From contig DAOKZI010000002.1 of the NCBI GenBank assembly GCA_035325705.1, forward strand, positions 62,001 to 126,000: a stretch of DNA of 64,000 bases. Direction: 5' to 3'. Under the pieces are notes generated by a model that saw nothing but the letters and a program-made list of their open reading frames with translations, had not been told where the DNA came from and did no database searches. Source of the DNA: Ga0077536 sp035325705. GTDB lineage: Bacteria; Pseudomonadota; Gammaproteobacteria; Ga0077536. Shown piece by piece: positions 50,357 through 61,449 of the stretch; position 1 is the stretch's first letter; every line of letters begins with the position of its first letter. The position numbers were made by a program, and so were the translations under genes.

Positions 50357-51010
50357 ATGGAACTGCTCGACGCGATGCAGACGATGAATGCTTGCCGCTA
50401 CTACAAGCCCGATCCCGTGTCCGACGACCTGCTCGCAAAGGTGCTGAACGCGGCGCGCTGGGCCGCGACCGGCAGCAACAAGCAGCCCGTGAGCCTGATC
50501 GCGGTGCGCGACGCGGCCAAACGCCGCGCCATCCACGATCTCTACCAGCCGATCTGGGACGCGGCGATACAGAAATACTCGAGCGGCGAATTCAGGCACG
50601 GCTTCACGCCGAGCTTCCTGCAGCACGTCGATCGCTTCGCGCGGCACATCGCCGAGATCCCGGTCCACGTCGTGGTCTGCGTCGAGTGGCGCGAATTGAG
50701 CACGATCGACGCGAATCTCGGCCGCACGCTGCTGACGCCGGGCTCCTCGATCTACCCCGCGGTCCAGAACCTGATGCTCGCCGCGCGCAATGAAGGCCTG
50801 GGCACGACGCTGACGACGCTGCTCGGCCTCGCCGAACCGCAGATGAAGGCGCTGCTCGAGATCCCGGAGCCGATCGCGACGGCCGCCGTCGTCATGCTGG
50901 GCTGGCCGGCGAAGCCCTTTCCGAAGAAGCTGAAGCGCAAGCCGCTCGCAGCCATGGCCTTCCTCGATCGCTACGGCGCGCCCTTGCCGGCAGCGGATCC
51001 CTACGTCTGA
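50357..51010 (+). CDS. Nitroreductase-family flavoprotein (first)
   Basis: 217 aa, ATG 50357 with GAGGA five bases upstream. FMN-binding fold: NACRYYKPDPVSDDLLAKVLNAARWAATGSNKQPVSLIAV and PGSSIYPAVQNLMLAARNEGLGTTLTTLLG. Lacks the usual R-S-R triplet at the start (NACRYY). Members of this group act as dehalogenases, dehydrogenases or reductases of enones/nitro compounds. Divergent from the bis-heme module; followed by another nitroreductase. Confidence 0.88.
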   Translation: MELLDAMQTMNACRYYKPDPVSDDLLAKVLNAARWAATGSNKQPVSLIAVRDAAKRRAIHDLYQPIWDAAIQKYSSGEFRHGFTPSFLQHVDRFARHIAEIPVHVVVCVEWRELSTIDANLGRTLLTPGSSIYPAVQNLMLAARNEGLGTTLTTLLGLAEPQMKALLEIPEPIATAAVVMLGWPAKPFPKKLKRKPLAAMAFLDRYGAPLPAADPYV

Positions 51011-51121
51011 TCGTGAGCTTCGTCGGGCGATGAAACGCTCGCCGTTGCCGCCCGGCGTCTTCTTCCGAACAATAGCCCCTCGCCCGCCATCGCCACGGGC
51101 CGAGCAGCACAGGAAACCGCC

Positions 51122-51742
51122 GTGAACTTCACCGATCTCGCGCGCGAGCGCCACAGCGTTCGCCATTACACGCCGGGCCTGAGCATCGATGACGCGGAGC
51201 TCGAAGCGATCTTCGCCGACGTCGTGCTGAGCCCGAGCTCCTTCAATCTGCAGCCGTGGCGCTTCGTCGTCGTGCGCGACGCCGCGCGCAAGCGCGAGCT
51301 GCGCGGGCTCGCCTTCGGCCAGCAGCAGGTCGAGGACTGCGCCGCGGCGATCGTCGTCTGCGGCCGCCTCGACGCGCATCGCGACGCGCCGCGGATCTAC
51401 ACCGACGCGCCGGCGCCGATGCGCGAGAAGTTCGTGCCGATGATCGCGGCCGTCTACACCGACCAGCCGGCCCTGCAGCGCGAGGAAGCGATCCGCGGCG
51501 GCGCGCTGGCCGCGATGAGCCTGATGTATGCGGCAAAGGCGCGCGGCTGGGACACGGGTCCGATGATCGGCTTCGACGCGAACAAGGTCGCGGCCTTCCT
51601 CGAGCTCGATGCGAACGTGATCCCCGTGATGCTCGTCGTGCTCGGCAAGGCGCTGAACGGGGTGCAACCGCCGCGGCTCTACCGGCGGCCGCTGGCCGAA
51701 GTCGTGCACTACGAGACCCTGGATGGCCCTACGCCGGCCTGA
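51122..51742 (+). CDS. Nitroreductase-family flavoprotein (second)
   Basis: 206 aa from a GTG at 51122. Different subgroup from the first: FTDLARERHSVRHYTPGLSIDDAELEAIFADVVLSPSSFNLQPWRFVVVRD, with the R-H-S-V-R FMN-phosphate site, and AKARGWDTGPMIGFD. Usual length 200-210. Likely NAD(P)H-dependent reductase of quinones or nitro compounds. Separated from the first nitroreductase gene by 111 nt, and by 6 nt from the next small membrane protein gene. Confidence 0.9.
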   Translation: MNFTDLARERHSVRHYTPGLSIDDAELEAIFADVVLSPSSFNLQPWRFVVVRDAARKRELRGLAFGQQQVEDCAAAIVVCGRLDAHRDAPRIYTDAPAPMREKFVPMIAAVYTDQPALQREEAIRGGALAAMSLMYAAKARGWDTGPMIGFDANKVAAFLELDANVIPVMLVVLGKALNGVQPPRLYRRPLAEVVHYETLDGPTPA

Positions 51743-51748
51743 GCGCAG

Positions 51749-52033
51749 ATGGGGATCCGGGACAGACTGGGCCGCAGGATGCGCCTGTGGCTCGCCGTCG
51801 CGGCGCTGGGCTGGTGCGTGTTCGTCGCCTGTCTGTTCGTCGAGCGACCGCCGGCCGCGGTGATGATCGGCGCATTTCTCGCGACCTGCGGCGCGCTGCT
51901 CGCGATGCTCGCCTTCGTGCGCTGTCCGCGCTGCGGCGCGCGGCTGTCGCAGATCGGCTTCGCCGCGGCGCTGGCGCCCTCGGCCGCGAGCCGCTACGCG
52001 CAGTGTCCGGCCTGCGCGCTGCCCCTCGACTGA
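51749..52033 (+). CDS. Small membrane protein with zinc-ribbon-like C-terminus
   Basis: 94 aa. Two transmembrane helices (~11-30 and ~38-56), followed by CPRCG...CPAC, a four-cysteine ribbon (CPRCGARLSQIGFAAALAPSAASRYAQCPACAL). Positioned 6 nt after the second nitroreductase and 11 nt before creB, so co-transcribed with both. Function unknown. Confidence 0.75.
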   Translation: MGIRDRLGRRMRLWLAVAALGWCVFVACLFVERPPAAVMIGAFLATCGALLAMLAFVRCPRCGARLSQIGFAAALAPSAASRYAQCPACALPLD

Positions 52034-52044
52034 AGGCGGCGCCG

Positions 52045-52725
52045 ATGCCTCGCATCCTGATCGTCGAGGACGAGCCGAGCATCGCCGAGCCGCTCGTCTA
52101 CGTGCTCGCGCGCGACGGCTATGCCGTCGAGACCCTCGCGCTGGGCGCGCAGGCCGCCGCGCGCGCCGGGCAGGCGCCGGCCATCGATCTGATGGTGCTC
52201 GACGTCGGCCTGCCCGATCTCGGCGGCTTCGAGGTGTGTCGCGCCGTGCGCCGCGGGTCCGATCTGCCGATCCTCTTCCTCACCGCGCGCGGTGAGGAAA
52301 TCGACCGCGTCGTCGGCCTCGAGCTCGGCGCCGACGACTATGTCGTCAAGCCGTTCAGCCCGCGCGAAGTCGTCGCGCGCATTCGCAACATCCTGCGCCG
52401 TCGCGCGACGCCGACGGGTAAGGCCTCGACCGCCCTTCCCTTCGTGCTCGACCGCGAGCGCGCCCAGGTCCTCTATCACGGCCGCGAGCTCGCGCTGACG
52501 CGCTACGAGTACCTGCTCCTCGCGCTGCTCGCCGAGCGCCCCGGCAAGGTTTACACACGGGACGAAATCATGGACGCGCTGTGGCCGCAGGCGAGCGGCT
52601 CGATGGACAGGACCGTCGACACGCACGTGAAGACGCTGCGCGCGAAGTTCCGTGAGGTGCGGCCGGAGGCCGATCCGGTGCGCACGCACCGCGGACTCGG
52701 CTACAGCTTCACGCCGCCGGCGTGA
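52045..52725 (+). CDS. creB: Response regulator CreB
   Basis: 226 aa. Receiver with VEDEPSIAEP, phospho-acceptor D53 in VLDVGLPD, and KPF; winged helix with LTRYEYLLLALLAERPGKVYTRDEIMDALWPQASGSMDRTVDTHVKTLRAKFR and THRGLGYSF. These segments are those of CreB rather than other OmpR regulators. Overlaps creC (GTGA). CreB binds TTCAC-N6-TTCAC tags; such a tag is present upstream of creD here. Confidence 0.95.
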   Translation: MPRILIVEDEPSIAEPLVYVLARDGYAVETLALGAQAAARAGQAPAIDLMVLDVGLPDLGGFEVCRAVRRGSDLPILFLTARGEEIDRVVGLELGADDYVVKPFSPREVVARIRNILRRRATPTGKASTALPFVLDRERAQVLYHGRELALTRYEYLLLALLAERPGKVYTRDEIMDALWPQASGSMDRTVDTHVKTLRAKFREVRPEADPVRTHRGLGYSFTPPA

Positions 52726-54137
52726 TCGGCCGTCTCTTCCTCGGCTATGTCGCGGTCCTGGCGATCGCGGCGTGGTTTCTCGTCGGCGGCGCGCTCGACG
52801 AAATCAAGCCGGCGATGCGTCAATCGGCGGAGGAAACGCTGGTCGACACGGCCAACCTCCTCGCCGAGCTGGTGCGCGACGACGTCGTCGCCGGACGCTT
52901 CGACGACAGTCGCCTGGCCCGGGCGCTCGCGCAGTACGCGGCGCGCGACTTCGACGCCGACATCCACGGCGTGCGCAAGCAGCGCGCGAGCCTGCACGTC
53001 TACGTGACCGACGCGCGCGGCATCGTGCTGTTCGATTCGCAGGGCAAGGCCGTCGGCGAGGACTACTCGCGCTGGAACGACGTCTACCTGACGCTGCGCG
53101 GCCGCTACGGCGCGCGCTCGACAGCCGCCGACCCGCAGGACGAGACCTCGACCGTGATGTACGTCGCCGCGCCGATCCGGCGCGACGAGGCGATCGTCGG
53201 CGTGCTGTCGGTCGGCAAGCAGAATCGCGCCGTGCAGCCCTTCATCGAGCGCAGCGAGCGGCGCATCCTCATCGGCGGCCTGGTCACCCTGCTCGGCACG
53301 GGGCTGCTCGCGGTCGGGATCTCGTTCTGGCTCAGTCGCGGCGTCGGCAAGCTGGTGCGTTACGCGAAGGAGATCGGTGCGGGCCGGCGCGTCGCGCTGC
53401 CGAGGCTCGCCGGCCCCGAGCTGCGCCAGCTCGGCGCTGCGATCGACGGGATGCGCGCCCAGCTCGAAGGCAAGGCCTACGTCGAGCAGTACGCGCAGAT
53501 CCTCACGCACGAGCTGAAGAGCCCGCTGGCGGCGATACGCGCGTCCGCGGAATTGCTCGAAGACGCGCTGCCGGCCGCCGATCGCCTGCGCTTCGCGCGC
53601 AATATCGACGCCGAGGTCGGCCGGCTGCAGCAGATCATCGATCGCCTGCTCGACCTCGCCCAGCTCGAGAACCGGCAGGCGCTGCAGGATCCCGCGCCCG
53701 TGTCGCCGCGCGAACTCGTCGATGCGCTGGCCGCGACGCACGCCGCGCTGCTCGCCGAGCGTGCGCTGACGCTCGACAACGCGATCGCGCCCGACTGCAC
53801 CCTCGTCGCCGAACGCTTCCTGCTGAGCCAGGCGCTCGACAATCTGCTGCTGAACGCCGTCGATTTCACGCCGGCCGGCGGCCGCATCGCATTCGCGGCC
53901 GAGGCCCGCGACGGGCAGATCGAGATCGACTGCCGCAATGCGCCGGCGCACATCCCCGACTATGCGTGCGCCCGCGTCGGCGAGCGCTTCTTCTCCCTGC
54001 CGCGTCCGACGACCGGCCGCAAGAGCAGCGGGCTGGGCTTGAGCGTGGTGACCCAGGTCGCCGAGCTCCACGGCGGCCGCTTCAGCCTCGACAACGACGG
54101 CGACGGCGTGCTGGCGCGCCTCGTCCTGCCGGCTTGA
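52722..54137 (+). CDS. creC: Sensor kinase CreC
   Basis: 471 aa (E. coli 474). GTG start overlapping creB stop. N-terminal helix, periplasmic sensor (~30-180, with DTANLLAELV, YAARDFDADIHGVRKQRASLHVYVTDARGIVLFDS), second helix (GGLVTLLGTGLLAVGISFWL), HAMP, dimerisation helix with H263 in ILTHELKSPLAAI, and N/G boxes (LDNLLLNAVDF; KSSGLGLSVV). Stimulus in E. coli relates to fermentation/growth on minimal media and beta-lactam damage. Confidence 0.95.
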   Translation: MIGRLFLGYVAVLAIAAWFLVGGALDEIKPAMRQSAEETLVDTANLLAELVRDDVVAGRFDDSRLARALAQYAARDFDADIHGVRKQRASLHVYVTDARGIVLFDSQGKAVGEDYSRWNDVYLTLRGRYGARSTAADPQDETSTVMYVAAPIRRDEAIVGVLSVGKQNRAVQPFIERSERRILIGGLVTLLGTGLLAVGISFWLSRGVGKLVRYAKEIGAGRRVALPRLAGPELRQLGAAIDGMRAQLEGKAYVEQYAQILTHELKSPLAAIRASAELLEDALPAADRLRFARNIDAEVGRLQQIIDRLLDLAQLENRQALQDPAPVSPRELVDALAATHAALLAERALTLDNAIAPDCTLVAERFLLSQALDNLLLNAVDFTPAGGRIAFAAEARDGQIEIDCRNAPAHIPDYACARVGERFFSLPRPTTGRKSSGLGLSVVTQVAELHGGRFSLDNDGDGVLARLVLPA

Positions 54138-54154
54138 GCCGGCGGCACGAGATC

Positions 54155-54192
54155 TTCACTGCGATTTCACCGGCGCTTCGAGGAGACTTCAC
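54155..54192 (+). promoter_or_regulatory. CreB tag array upstream of creD
   Basis: TTCAC-TGCGAT-TTCAC (54155-54170) matches the E. coli Cre tag TTCAC-N6-TTCAC exactly. Further half-sites lie at 54177 (TTCGA, imperfect) and 54188 (TTCAC), i.e. starts at 54155, 54166, 54177, 54188: 11-bp spacing throughout, so a second degenerate tag is in phase on the same helix face. Located 49-86 nt upstream of the creD start. Confidence 0.85.
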
Positions 54193-54240
54193 CGCGACGG
54201 CGCAGGCTGGGCCCCGGTTCTATCGAATGGAGTCCCTGCG

Positions 54241-55599
54241 ATGCGCACGCTCTTCGCCAACAAGTTCATCGTCTGCGGCCTGCTCGCCGCGCTGATCCTG
54301 ATCCCGCTCGGCATGATCGGCGGGCTCGTGCAGGAAAGACAGGCGCGCCAGAGCGCAGTCGAGGCCGACATCGCGCGCAGCGGCACCGGGCCGCAGCGGA
54401 TCGCCGGCCCGGTGCTGGTCCTGCCCTGTACGGAGACCTGGTCCGAATCCGTCGGCAACGGACAGGGCGAGGTCAAGTATGCGACGCAGAAGTCGCGCAT
54501 CTGCACCCAGCACGTGCTGCCCGATCTGCTCGAGGTCGATGGCGAGGTCGATACGGACACGCGCCGCCGCGGCCTCTACGAAGTGCTCGTCTATGCGGCG
54601 AAGCTCGACATCGCCGGGCGCTACGTGCTGCCCGCCGCGCCGGTGGCCGAGCATCCGGCCGGGGTGCTGCGCTTCGATCCGCCGTATCTGAGCCTCGGGC
54701 TCGCCGATCCGCGCGGCATCGCCGTTGCGCCGGTCGCCAGCGTCGCCGGCGCCGAGCGCGTCTTCGAGCCCGGCGCGCGCAATGACGCGCTGAGCGCGGG
54801 CATTCACGCGCGCCTCCCGGAGCTGCCGCGCAGCGCGAGCACGCTGCCGTTCACGCTGGCGATGCGCGTGAACGGGCTCGGCCAGCTCGATTTCCTGCCG
54901 CTCGGCCGCCAGACCCACGTGCGCCTGCATTCGCCGTGGCAGCACCCGAGCTTCGTCGGCGCCTATCTGCCGGCGTCACGACGCGTCGACGACGCGGGCT
55001 TCGCGGCGCATTGGGCGACGAGCTTCCTCGCCACCAACATCCTCGAGCAGTACGAGCGCGCCCTCGCCGATCCGGCCCAGCGCGGCACGCTGGAGGCGAA
55101 CGGCTTCGGCGTGAGGCTCGCCCCGGCGGTCGATGTCTACCTGAAGAGCGAGCGTGCGACGAAGTACGGCATCCTCTTCGTCGGCGTCTCCTTCGTGTCG
55201 CTGCTATTGACCGAAGTCCTGAAGAAGCTGCGCATCCACCCCGTGCAGTACGGCATGGTCGCGATCGCGCTGTCGGTGTTCTTCCTGCTGGTGCTCGCGC
55301 TGTCCGAGCATTTGGGCTTCCTGCCCGCGTACCTCGTCGCGAGCGTCTGCTGCGTCGGTCTGCTCGGCTTCTACCTCGCTCACCTGCTGCGCGATCGACG
55401 CCTCGCCGCGGCCTTTGCCGCCGTGCTCGCCGTGTTCTACGCGCTGCTCTACGGACTGCTGTCCGCGGAAGATTACGCGCTGCTGATGGGCAGCCTGCTC
55501 GTCTTCGGCCTGATCGCGACCACGATGGTGCTGACGCGACGCGTCGATTGGTACGCCTTCGGCGCCGACGCCGTCACGGATCGCACCGCGGCCTCGTAG
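54241..55599 (+). CDS. creD: Inner-membrane protein CreD
   Basis: 452 aa (E. coli CreD 450). N-terminal helix (VCGLLAALILIPLGMIGGLV), large periplasmic domain (FDPPYLSLGLADPRGIA, SPWQHPSFVGAYLPA), and a C-terminal block of 4-5 helices from GILFVGVSFVSLLLTEVLKKLRIHPVQYGMVAIALSVFF onward, as in CreD. CreD is the main Cre-regulon member; overproduction gives colicin E2 tolerance. Preceded by the tag array. The gene ends ...RTAAS-TAG where the stop is supplied by a REP unit, so the last residues may be altered. Confidence 0.94.
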   Translation: MRTLFANKFIVCGLLAALILIPLGMIGGLVQERQARQSAVEADIARSGTGPQRIAGPVLVLPCTETWSESVGNGQGEVKYATQKSRICTQHVLPDLLEVDGEVDTDTRRRGLYEVLVYAAKLDIAGRYVLPAAPVAEHPAGVLRFDPPYLSLGLADPRGIAVAPVASVAGAERVFEPGARNDALSAGIHARLPELPRSASTLPFTLAMRVNGLGQLDFLPLGRQTHVRLHSPWQHPSFVGAYLPASRRVDDAGFAAHWATSFLATNILEQYERALADPAQRGTLEANGFGVRLAPAVDVYLKSERATKYGILFVGVSFVSLLLTEVLKKLRIHPVQYGMVAIALSVFFLLVLALSEHLGFLPAYLVASVCCVGLLGFYLAHLLRDRRLAAAFAAVLAVFYALLYGLLSAEDYALLMGSLLVFGLIATTMVLTRRVDWYAFGADAVTDRTAAS

Positions 55600-55689
55600 C
55601 CCGGGTGCAGCGTAGCGAAGCCCGGGATCTTCGGGGACCCGACGTGCCGCATCCCGGGTTACGCGCTGCGCGCTCCACCCGGGCTACGA
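55598..55689. repeat. REP units at left side of gap
   Basis: REP 55598-55627 (GTAGCCCGGGTGCAGCGTAGC...GCCCGGGAT), then a second REP 55651-55689 (inverse, CATCCCGGGTTACGCG...CCGGGCTACGA) preceded by GGGGACCCGACGTGCCG. The same ~55 nt recurs right of the gap. Confidence 0.75.
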
Positions 55690-55789
55690 NNNNNNNNNNN
55701 NNNNNNNNNNNNNNNNNNNNNNNNNNNNNNNNNNNNNNNNNNNNNNNNNNNNNNNNNNNNNNNNNNNNNNNNNNNNNNNNNNNNNNNNN
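55690..55789. other. Assembly gap (100 Ns)
   Basis: Exactly 100 Ns, the conventional size for a gap of unknown length. Flanked on both sides by the same ~57-nt sequence ending in the REP arm CCGGGCTACGA. The join probably results from two contigs ending in the same repeat; true distance unknown. Confidence 0.98.
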
Positions 55790-55838
55790 GGACCCGACGT
55801 GCCGCATCCCGGGTTACGCGCTGCGCGCTCCACCCGGG

Positions 55839-55849
<11 letters not shown>
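55790..55849. repeat. REP unit at right side of gap
   Basis: GGACCCGACGTGCCG followed by REP CATCCCGGGTTACGCG...CCGGGCTACGAGG, a copy of 55635-55689. Overlaps the TAG stop (55839-55841) of the hybrid kinase gene on the minus strand. Confidence 0.75.
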
Positions 55850-58427
<2,578 letters not shown>

Positions 58428-58475
58428 GGGAGGAGCATAAACGAGGGCGCCGCCGTCACCAATCGGTTGCGAGTT

Positions 58476-59738
58476 TCATCTGTGCGTGCGCAGCGCCAGG
58501 GTCGCCAGCAGGCCGACCGTGGCGCCGAACATCACGTAGTAGGCGGCCGCGATCGGCTGTCCGGTGACGCCGATCAGCCAGGTGACGAAGAACTGCGCGA
58601 AGCCGCCGAACAGCATCACGGCGAGATTGTAGGCGAGCGAGAGCGCGGTGGAGCGCACGCCGGCCGGAAACTGCTCGGCGACCGCCGTCGACAAAGGGCC
58701 GTAGAAAATGCCGATCAGCGTGCACAGGCTCGCCTGCGTCGCGATCAGCGTCGGCAGATCCGGCTGCGCATGCAGCCGCTCGAACAGCGGCTGCAGGGCG
58801 AGCAGGCAGGCGACGCTGCCGACGATCATCGGCGGCTTGCGCCCGACGCGATCGGACAGCGCGCCGACCGCCGGGATCACGGCGGTCAGGCACAGCAGCG
58901 CGATGACCTGGGCCGTGAACGCGTCTTCGAGCGGGATGCCGAGCTGCGTGCCGGCAAAGGTCGGCATGTAGATCAGCACCACGTAGTAGGTGATGGTGCC
59001 GCAGATGATCAGTCCGAAGGTCACCAGCACGCTGCGCGCGTGCGATCTCAGCATTGCCGGCAGCGGCAGATCCGTGCCCGTCGCCGCGCGGGCGCGCTCG
59101 AACTCTTCGGTCTCTTCGAGATGACGCCGCACCCACATGCCGACCGGTCCGATCAAGAGACCGACGGCAAAGGGCAGACGCCAGCCCCAGCTATCGAGCT
59201 GGGCGGGCGTCAGCACCTGCGTGACGAACCAGCCGGCGAGCGCGCCGCCCAGCGCGGCGAGGCTCAGGCCGACCTGCTGCAGCGAGCCGTACAGTCCCTT
59301 GCGGCCGGGCGGCGCGACCTCGACGAGGAATGAAGTCGCGATCGCGAACTCGCCGCCGGTCGCGAAGCCCTGCAGCAGGCGCGCCAGCACGACGATCAGC
59401 GGCGCCGCGATGCCGATCGCCGCATAGGGCGGCGCGCAGGCGATCATCGCCATCGCGAGCGTCATCAGACCGATGATGAGCTGTAGAGCCGCCTTGCGTC
59501 CGTGTCGATCCGCATAGATGCCGAGCACGATGCCGCCGATCGGACGCATGAAGAAGCCGACGCCGAAGGTCGCCGTCGCCTTCAGGATCCGATTGAGCTC
59601 CGTGTCTCCCGGAAAGAACAGATTGCCGATGATGACGGTGAGCGCACCGAAGACGACGAAGTCATACCACTCGAGCGCGTTGCCGATGACCGCCGCCGCC
59701 ACTTGCCGGGCGCGCGGGGCCGCACTTCTTGTTTTCAT
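58476..59738 (-). CDS. MHS-family metabolite:H+ symporter
   Basis: 420 aa. MFS of the MHS subfamily (ProP/KgtP/ShiA/CitA type): GNALEWYDFVVFGALTVIIGNLFFPGDTELNRILKATATFGVGFFMRPIGGIVLGIYADRHGRKAALQLIIGLM, RLLQGFATGGEFAIATSFLVE, PPGRKGLYGSLQQVG, and a second-half DRVGRKPPMIVG. Twelve helices. Usually takes up organic acids, osmolytes or aromatic acids. Not adjacent to a catabolic partner except, across a small repeat, the aco cluster, which runs in the same direction. Confidence 0.92.
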   Translation of the reverse strand: MKTRSAAPRARQVAAAVIGNALEWYDFVVFGALTVIIGNLFFPGDTELNRILKATATFGVGFFMRPIGGIVLGIYADRHGRKAALQLIIGLMTLAMAMIACAPPYAAIGIAAPLIVVLARLLQGFATGGEFAIATSFLVEVAPPGRKGLYGSLQQVGLSLAALGGALAGWFVTQVLTPAQLDSWGWRLPFAVGLLIGPVGMWVRRHLEETEEFERARAATGTDLPLPAMLRSHARSVLVTFGLIICGTITYYVVLIYMPTFAGTQLGIPLEDAFTAQVIALLCLTAVIPAVGALSDRVGRKPPMIVGSVACLLALQPLFERLHAQPDLPTLIATQASLCTLIGIFYGPLSTAVAEQFPAGVRSTALSLAYNLAVMLFGGFAQFFVTWLIGVTGQPIAAAYYVMFGATVGLLATLALRTHR

Positions 59739-59765
59739 CGCGCGAGTATAACGGGCTCGGCCGTG

Positions 59766-59844
59766 ATGGAGCCCGGGTGCGGCGCGCAGCGCGGAGCCCG
59801 GGGCGAGAAAGATCCCGGGATTCGCTGCGCTACTCCCGGGCTAC
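59766..59844. repeat. Two REP units
   Basis: In the 122-nt gap after the NTF2-like gene: GCCCGGGTGCGGCGCGC...GAGCCCGGGG (59770-59802) and GATCCCGGGATTCGCTGCG...CCCGGGCTACGG (59811-59844). Confidence 0.7.
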
Positions 59845-59860
59845 GGCAGCGGCGTCGCGT

Positions 59861-60322
59861 TCAAAGGTGCCCCGCGGCCTCGCTGCGGCCCGCGAGCTCG
59901 CGGGCTTCGCGCGCGAGCAGTTTCGCGATGCGCTCCGGCGCGAAGCCCAGCGCGTGCAGGCCCACCGCGGAATTCGCGACTTCGCGATAGCTGGCGAGCT
60001 TTGCGCCGCGCAGCTCGCAGATCGACACGCCTTCGAACAGCGCGCGCTTGCCGCGCGCAATCGGCAGTTTCGATTCATAGCTGAACACGTAGCGCGCAAA
60101 GCCGATGCGGCCGTCGTCGACGACGTCGTGCAGGTCCCAGCGGAAATCGCGCGCGTCGCGATGGAAGTAGTCTTCGACCATCGTCGCGATCGCGGCGCCC
60201 TGGAACCGCCCGTAGAAACAGTCGTGATAGACGCCGTCGGGTGTGAAGCAGGCCGCGACCGCCGCGCCGTCGCCGCGGCACGCGGCCTGCGTCATCGCCG
60301 TGATGAGCGCGGCGAAGCTCAT
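59861..60322 (-). CDS. NTF2-like (SnoaL-type) protein
   Basis: 153 aa. Alpha+beta barrel of the nuclear-transport-factor-2 family: AVAACFTPDGVYHDCFYGRFQGAAIATMVEDYFHRDARDFRWDLHDVVDDGRIGFARYVFSYES. This fold serves isomerases, dehydratases, cyclases or binding proteins. ATG overlaps the acoC stop (ATGA), so it is translated as the fourth gene of the aco cluster. Not part of any classical acetoin operon known to me. Confidence 0.85.
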   Translation of the reverse strand: MSFAALITAMTQAACRGDGAAVAACFTPDGVYHDCFYGRFQGAAIATMVEDYFHRDARDFRWDLHDVVDDGRIGFARYVFSYESKLPIARGKRALFEGVSICELRGAKLASYREVANSAVGLHALGFAPERIAKLLAREARELAGRSEAAGHL

Positions 60323-61449
60323 GCGAGGCGCTCGGTCATGCGTTTCAGCAGCACGTTGACGGCGCTCGCCGCCTCCAGATGAGGCAGATGGCCGGCGCCG
60401 TCGATGACATGGACGGCGACATTCGACGGCAGGCCCTCGGCCTGCGCCGGCGGCACGATGCGATCCGCGCTGCCCCACAGTATTTGCACGGGACAGTCGA
60501 CGGCCTCCAGCGCGGGCCGCAAATCCGCCCGCTGCGCGTCGCCCTCGGCGAAGCCGCTCGCGATCGCGCGCAGCGCCTCGCCGACGCCGTCGAGACGCTT
60601 GTACTTCAGCATGTCGTCGATCATCTGGCGATTGACCAGCCCGGCATCGGCGACGAGCTGCTGCAGCACGGGTTTGAGCTCGCGCCGCGATTCCGCCGCG
60701 ATGAAGCCGCGCAGATAGTCGCCGTTGATCGTCGGGCCGAGGCCGGCCGGCGCAATCAGCGACAGCGCGCGCACGCGCGCAGGAGCCGCGGCGGCGGTCG
60801 CCAGCGCGATCGCGCCGCCGAGCGAATGGCCGACGAGATGCACGGCGTCGAGCTCGAGCGCGTCGAGAAAGCCGAGCACCGTGCGCGCCAGCGCCTCGAC
60901 GCTGCCGTCGGCGATCGCTTTCGACGACTGCCCGTGGCCGGGCAGGTCCGGCGCGTGGACGCGCGCGCCGGCCGCGAGCGCGTCGAGGTTGAACAGCCAG
61001 TTGTCGCAGTCGCCGCCGAAGCCGTGGAGCAGCACCACCGCCGGTCCCGCCTCGCCGCGTCGCGCATAGCGCAGGCGCTGGCCGCCGACGTCGACGAACT
61101 GATGGCCCGGCCCGTCCTCGCCCTCCTCCGCTGCGGGCGGCACATAGCTGGCCTGGAAGGCCGCGACGTAGGCGTCGACTTCCGCGTCCTCCACTTCGGC
61201 CGGCGCGAGCACGCCGAGCAACGCGCCGATCGGCAGCACGTCGTCGACCTGCGCGATCTTCCGGCGCAGCGTGCCGGCATCGAGCGCCTCGAAGGTGTTG
61301 GCGATCTTCTCGGTCTCGATGTCCATCACCGGATCGCCGGGCTGCAGCTCGCGTCCCTCGTCGACGAGCCAGCCGACGACCTTGCCCTCGGTCATCGACA
61401 GACCCCATTTCGGCATCGTGATCGGGACGATCCTGTCCTTGCTCATCAT
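60319..61449 (-). CDS. acoC: 2-oxo acid/acetoin dehydrogenase acyltransferase component (lipoyl domain + alpha/beta hydrolase)
   Basis: 376 aa. N-terminal lipoyl domain with the lipoylated K48 in DIETEKIANTFEA (~43-54), a linker, then an alpha/beta-hydrolase domain instead of the usual catalytic acyltransferase core: LLHGFGGDCDNW, nucleophile S209 in VGHSLGGAIAL, DLPGHGQSSKA, Asp in GSADRIVPP and His in GAGHLPHLEAA. This unusual layout is that of AcoC of acetoin dehydrogenase complexes. The ATG overlaps acoB's stop (ATGA). No dihydrolipoyl dehydrogenase gene is in this window. Confidence 0.9.
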   Translation of the reverse strand: MMSKDRIVPITMPKWGLSMTEGKVVGWLVDEGRELQPGDPVMDIETEKIANTFEALDAGTLRRKIAQVDDVLPIGALLGVLAPAEVEDAEVDAYVAAFQASYVPPAAEEGEDGPGHQFVDVGGQRLRYARRGEAGPAVVLLHGFGGDCDNWLFNLDALAAGARVHAPDLPGHGQSSKAIADGSVEALARTVLGFLDALELDAVHLVGHSLGGAIALATAAAAPARVRALSLIAPAGLGPTINGDYLRGFIAAESRRELKPVLQQLVADAGLVNRQMIDDMLKYKRLDGVGEALRAIASGFAEGDAQRADLRPALEAVDCPVQILWGSADRIVPPAQAEGLPSNVAVHVIDGAGHLPHLEAASAVNVLLKRMTERLA

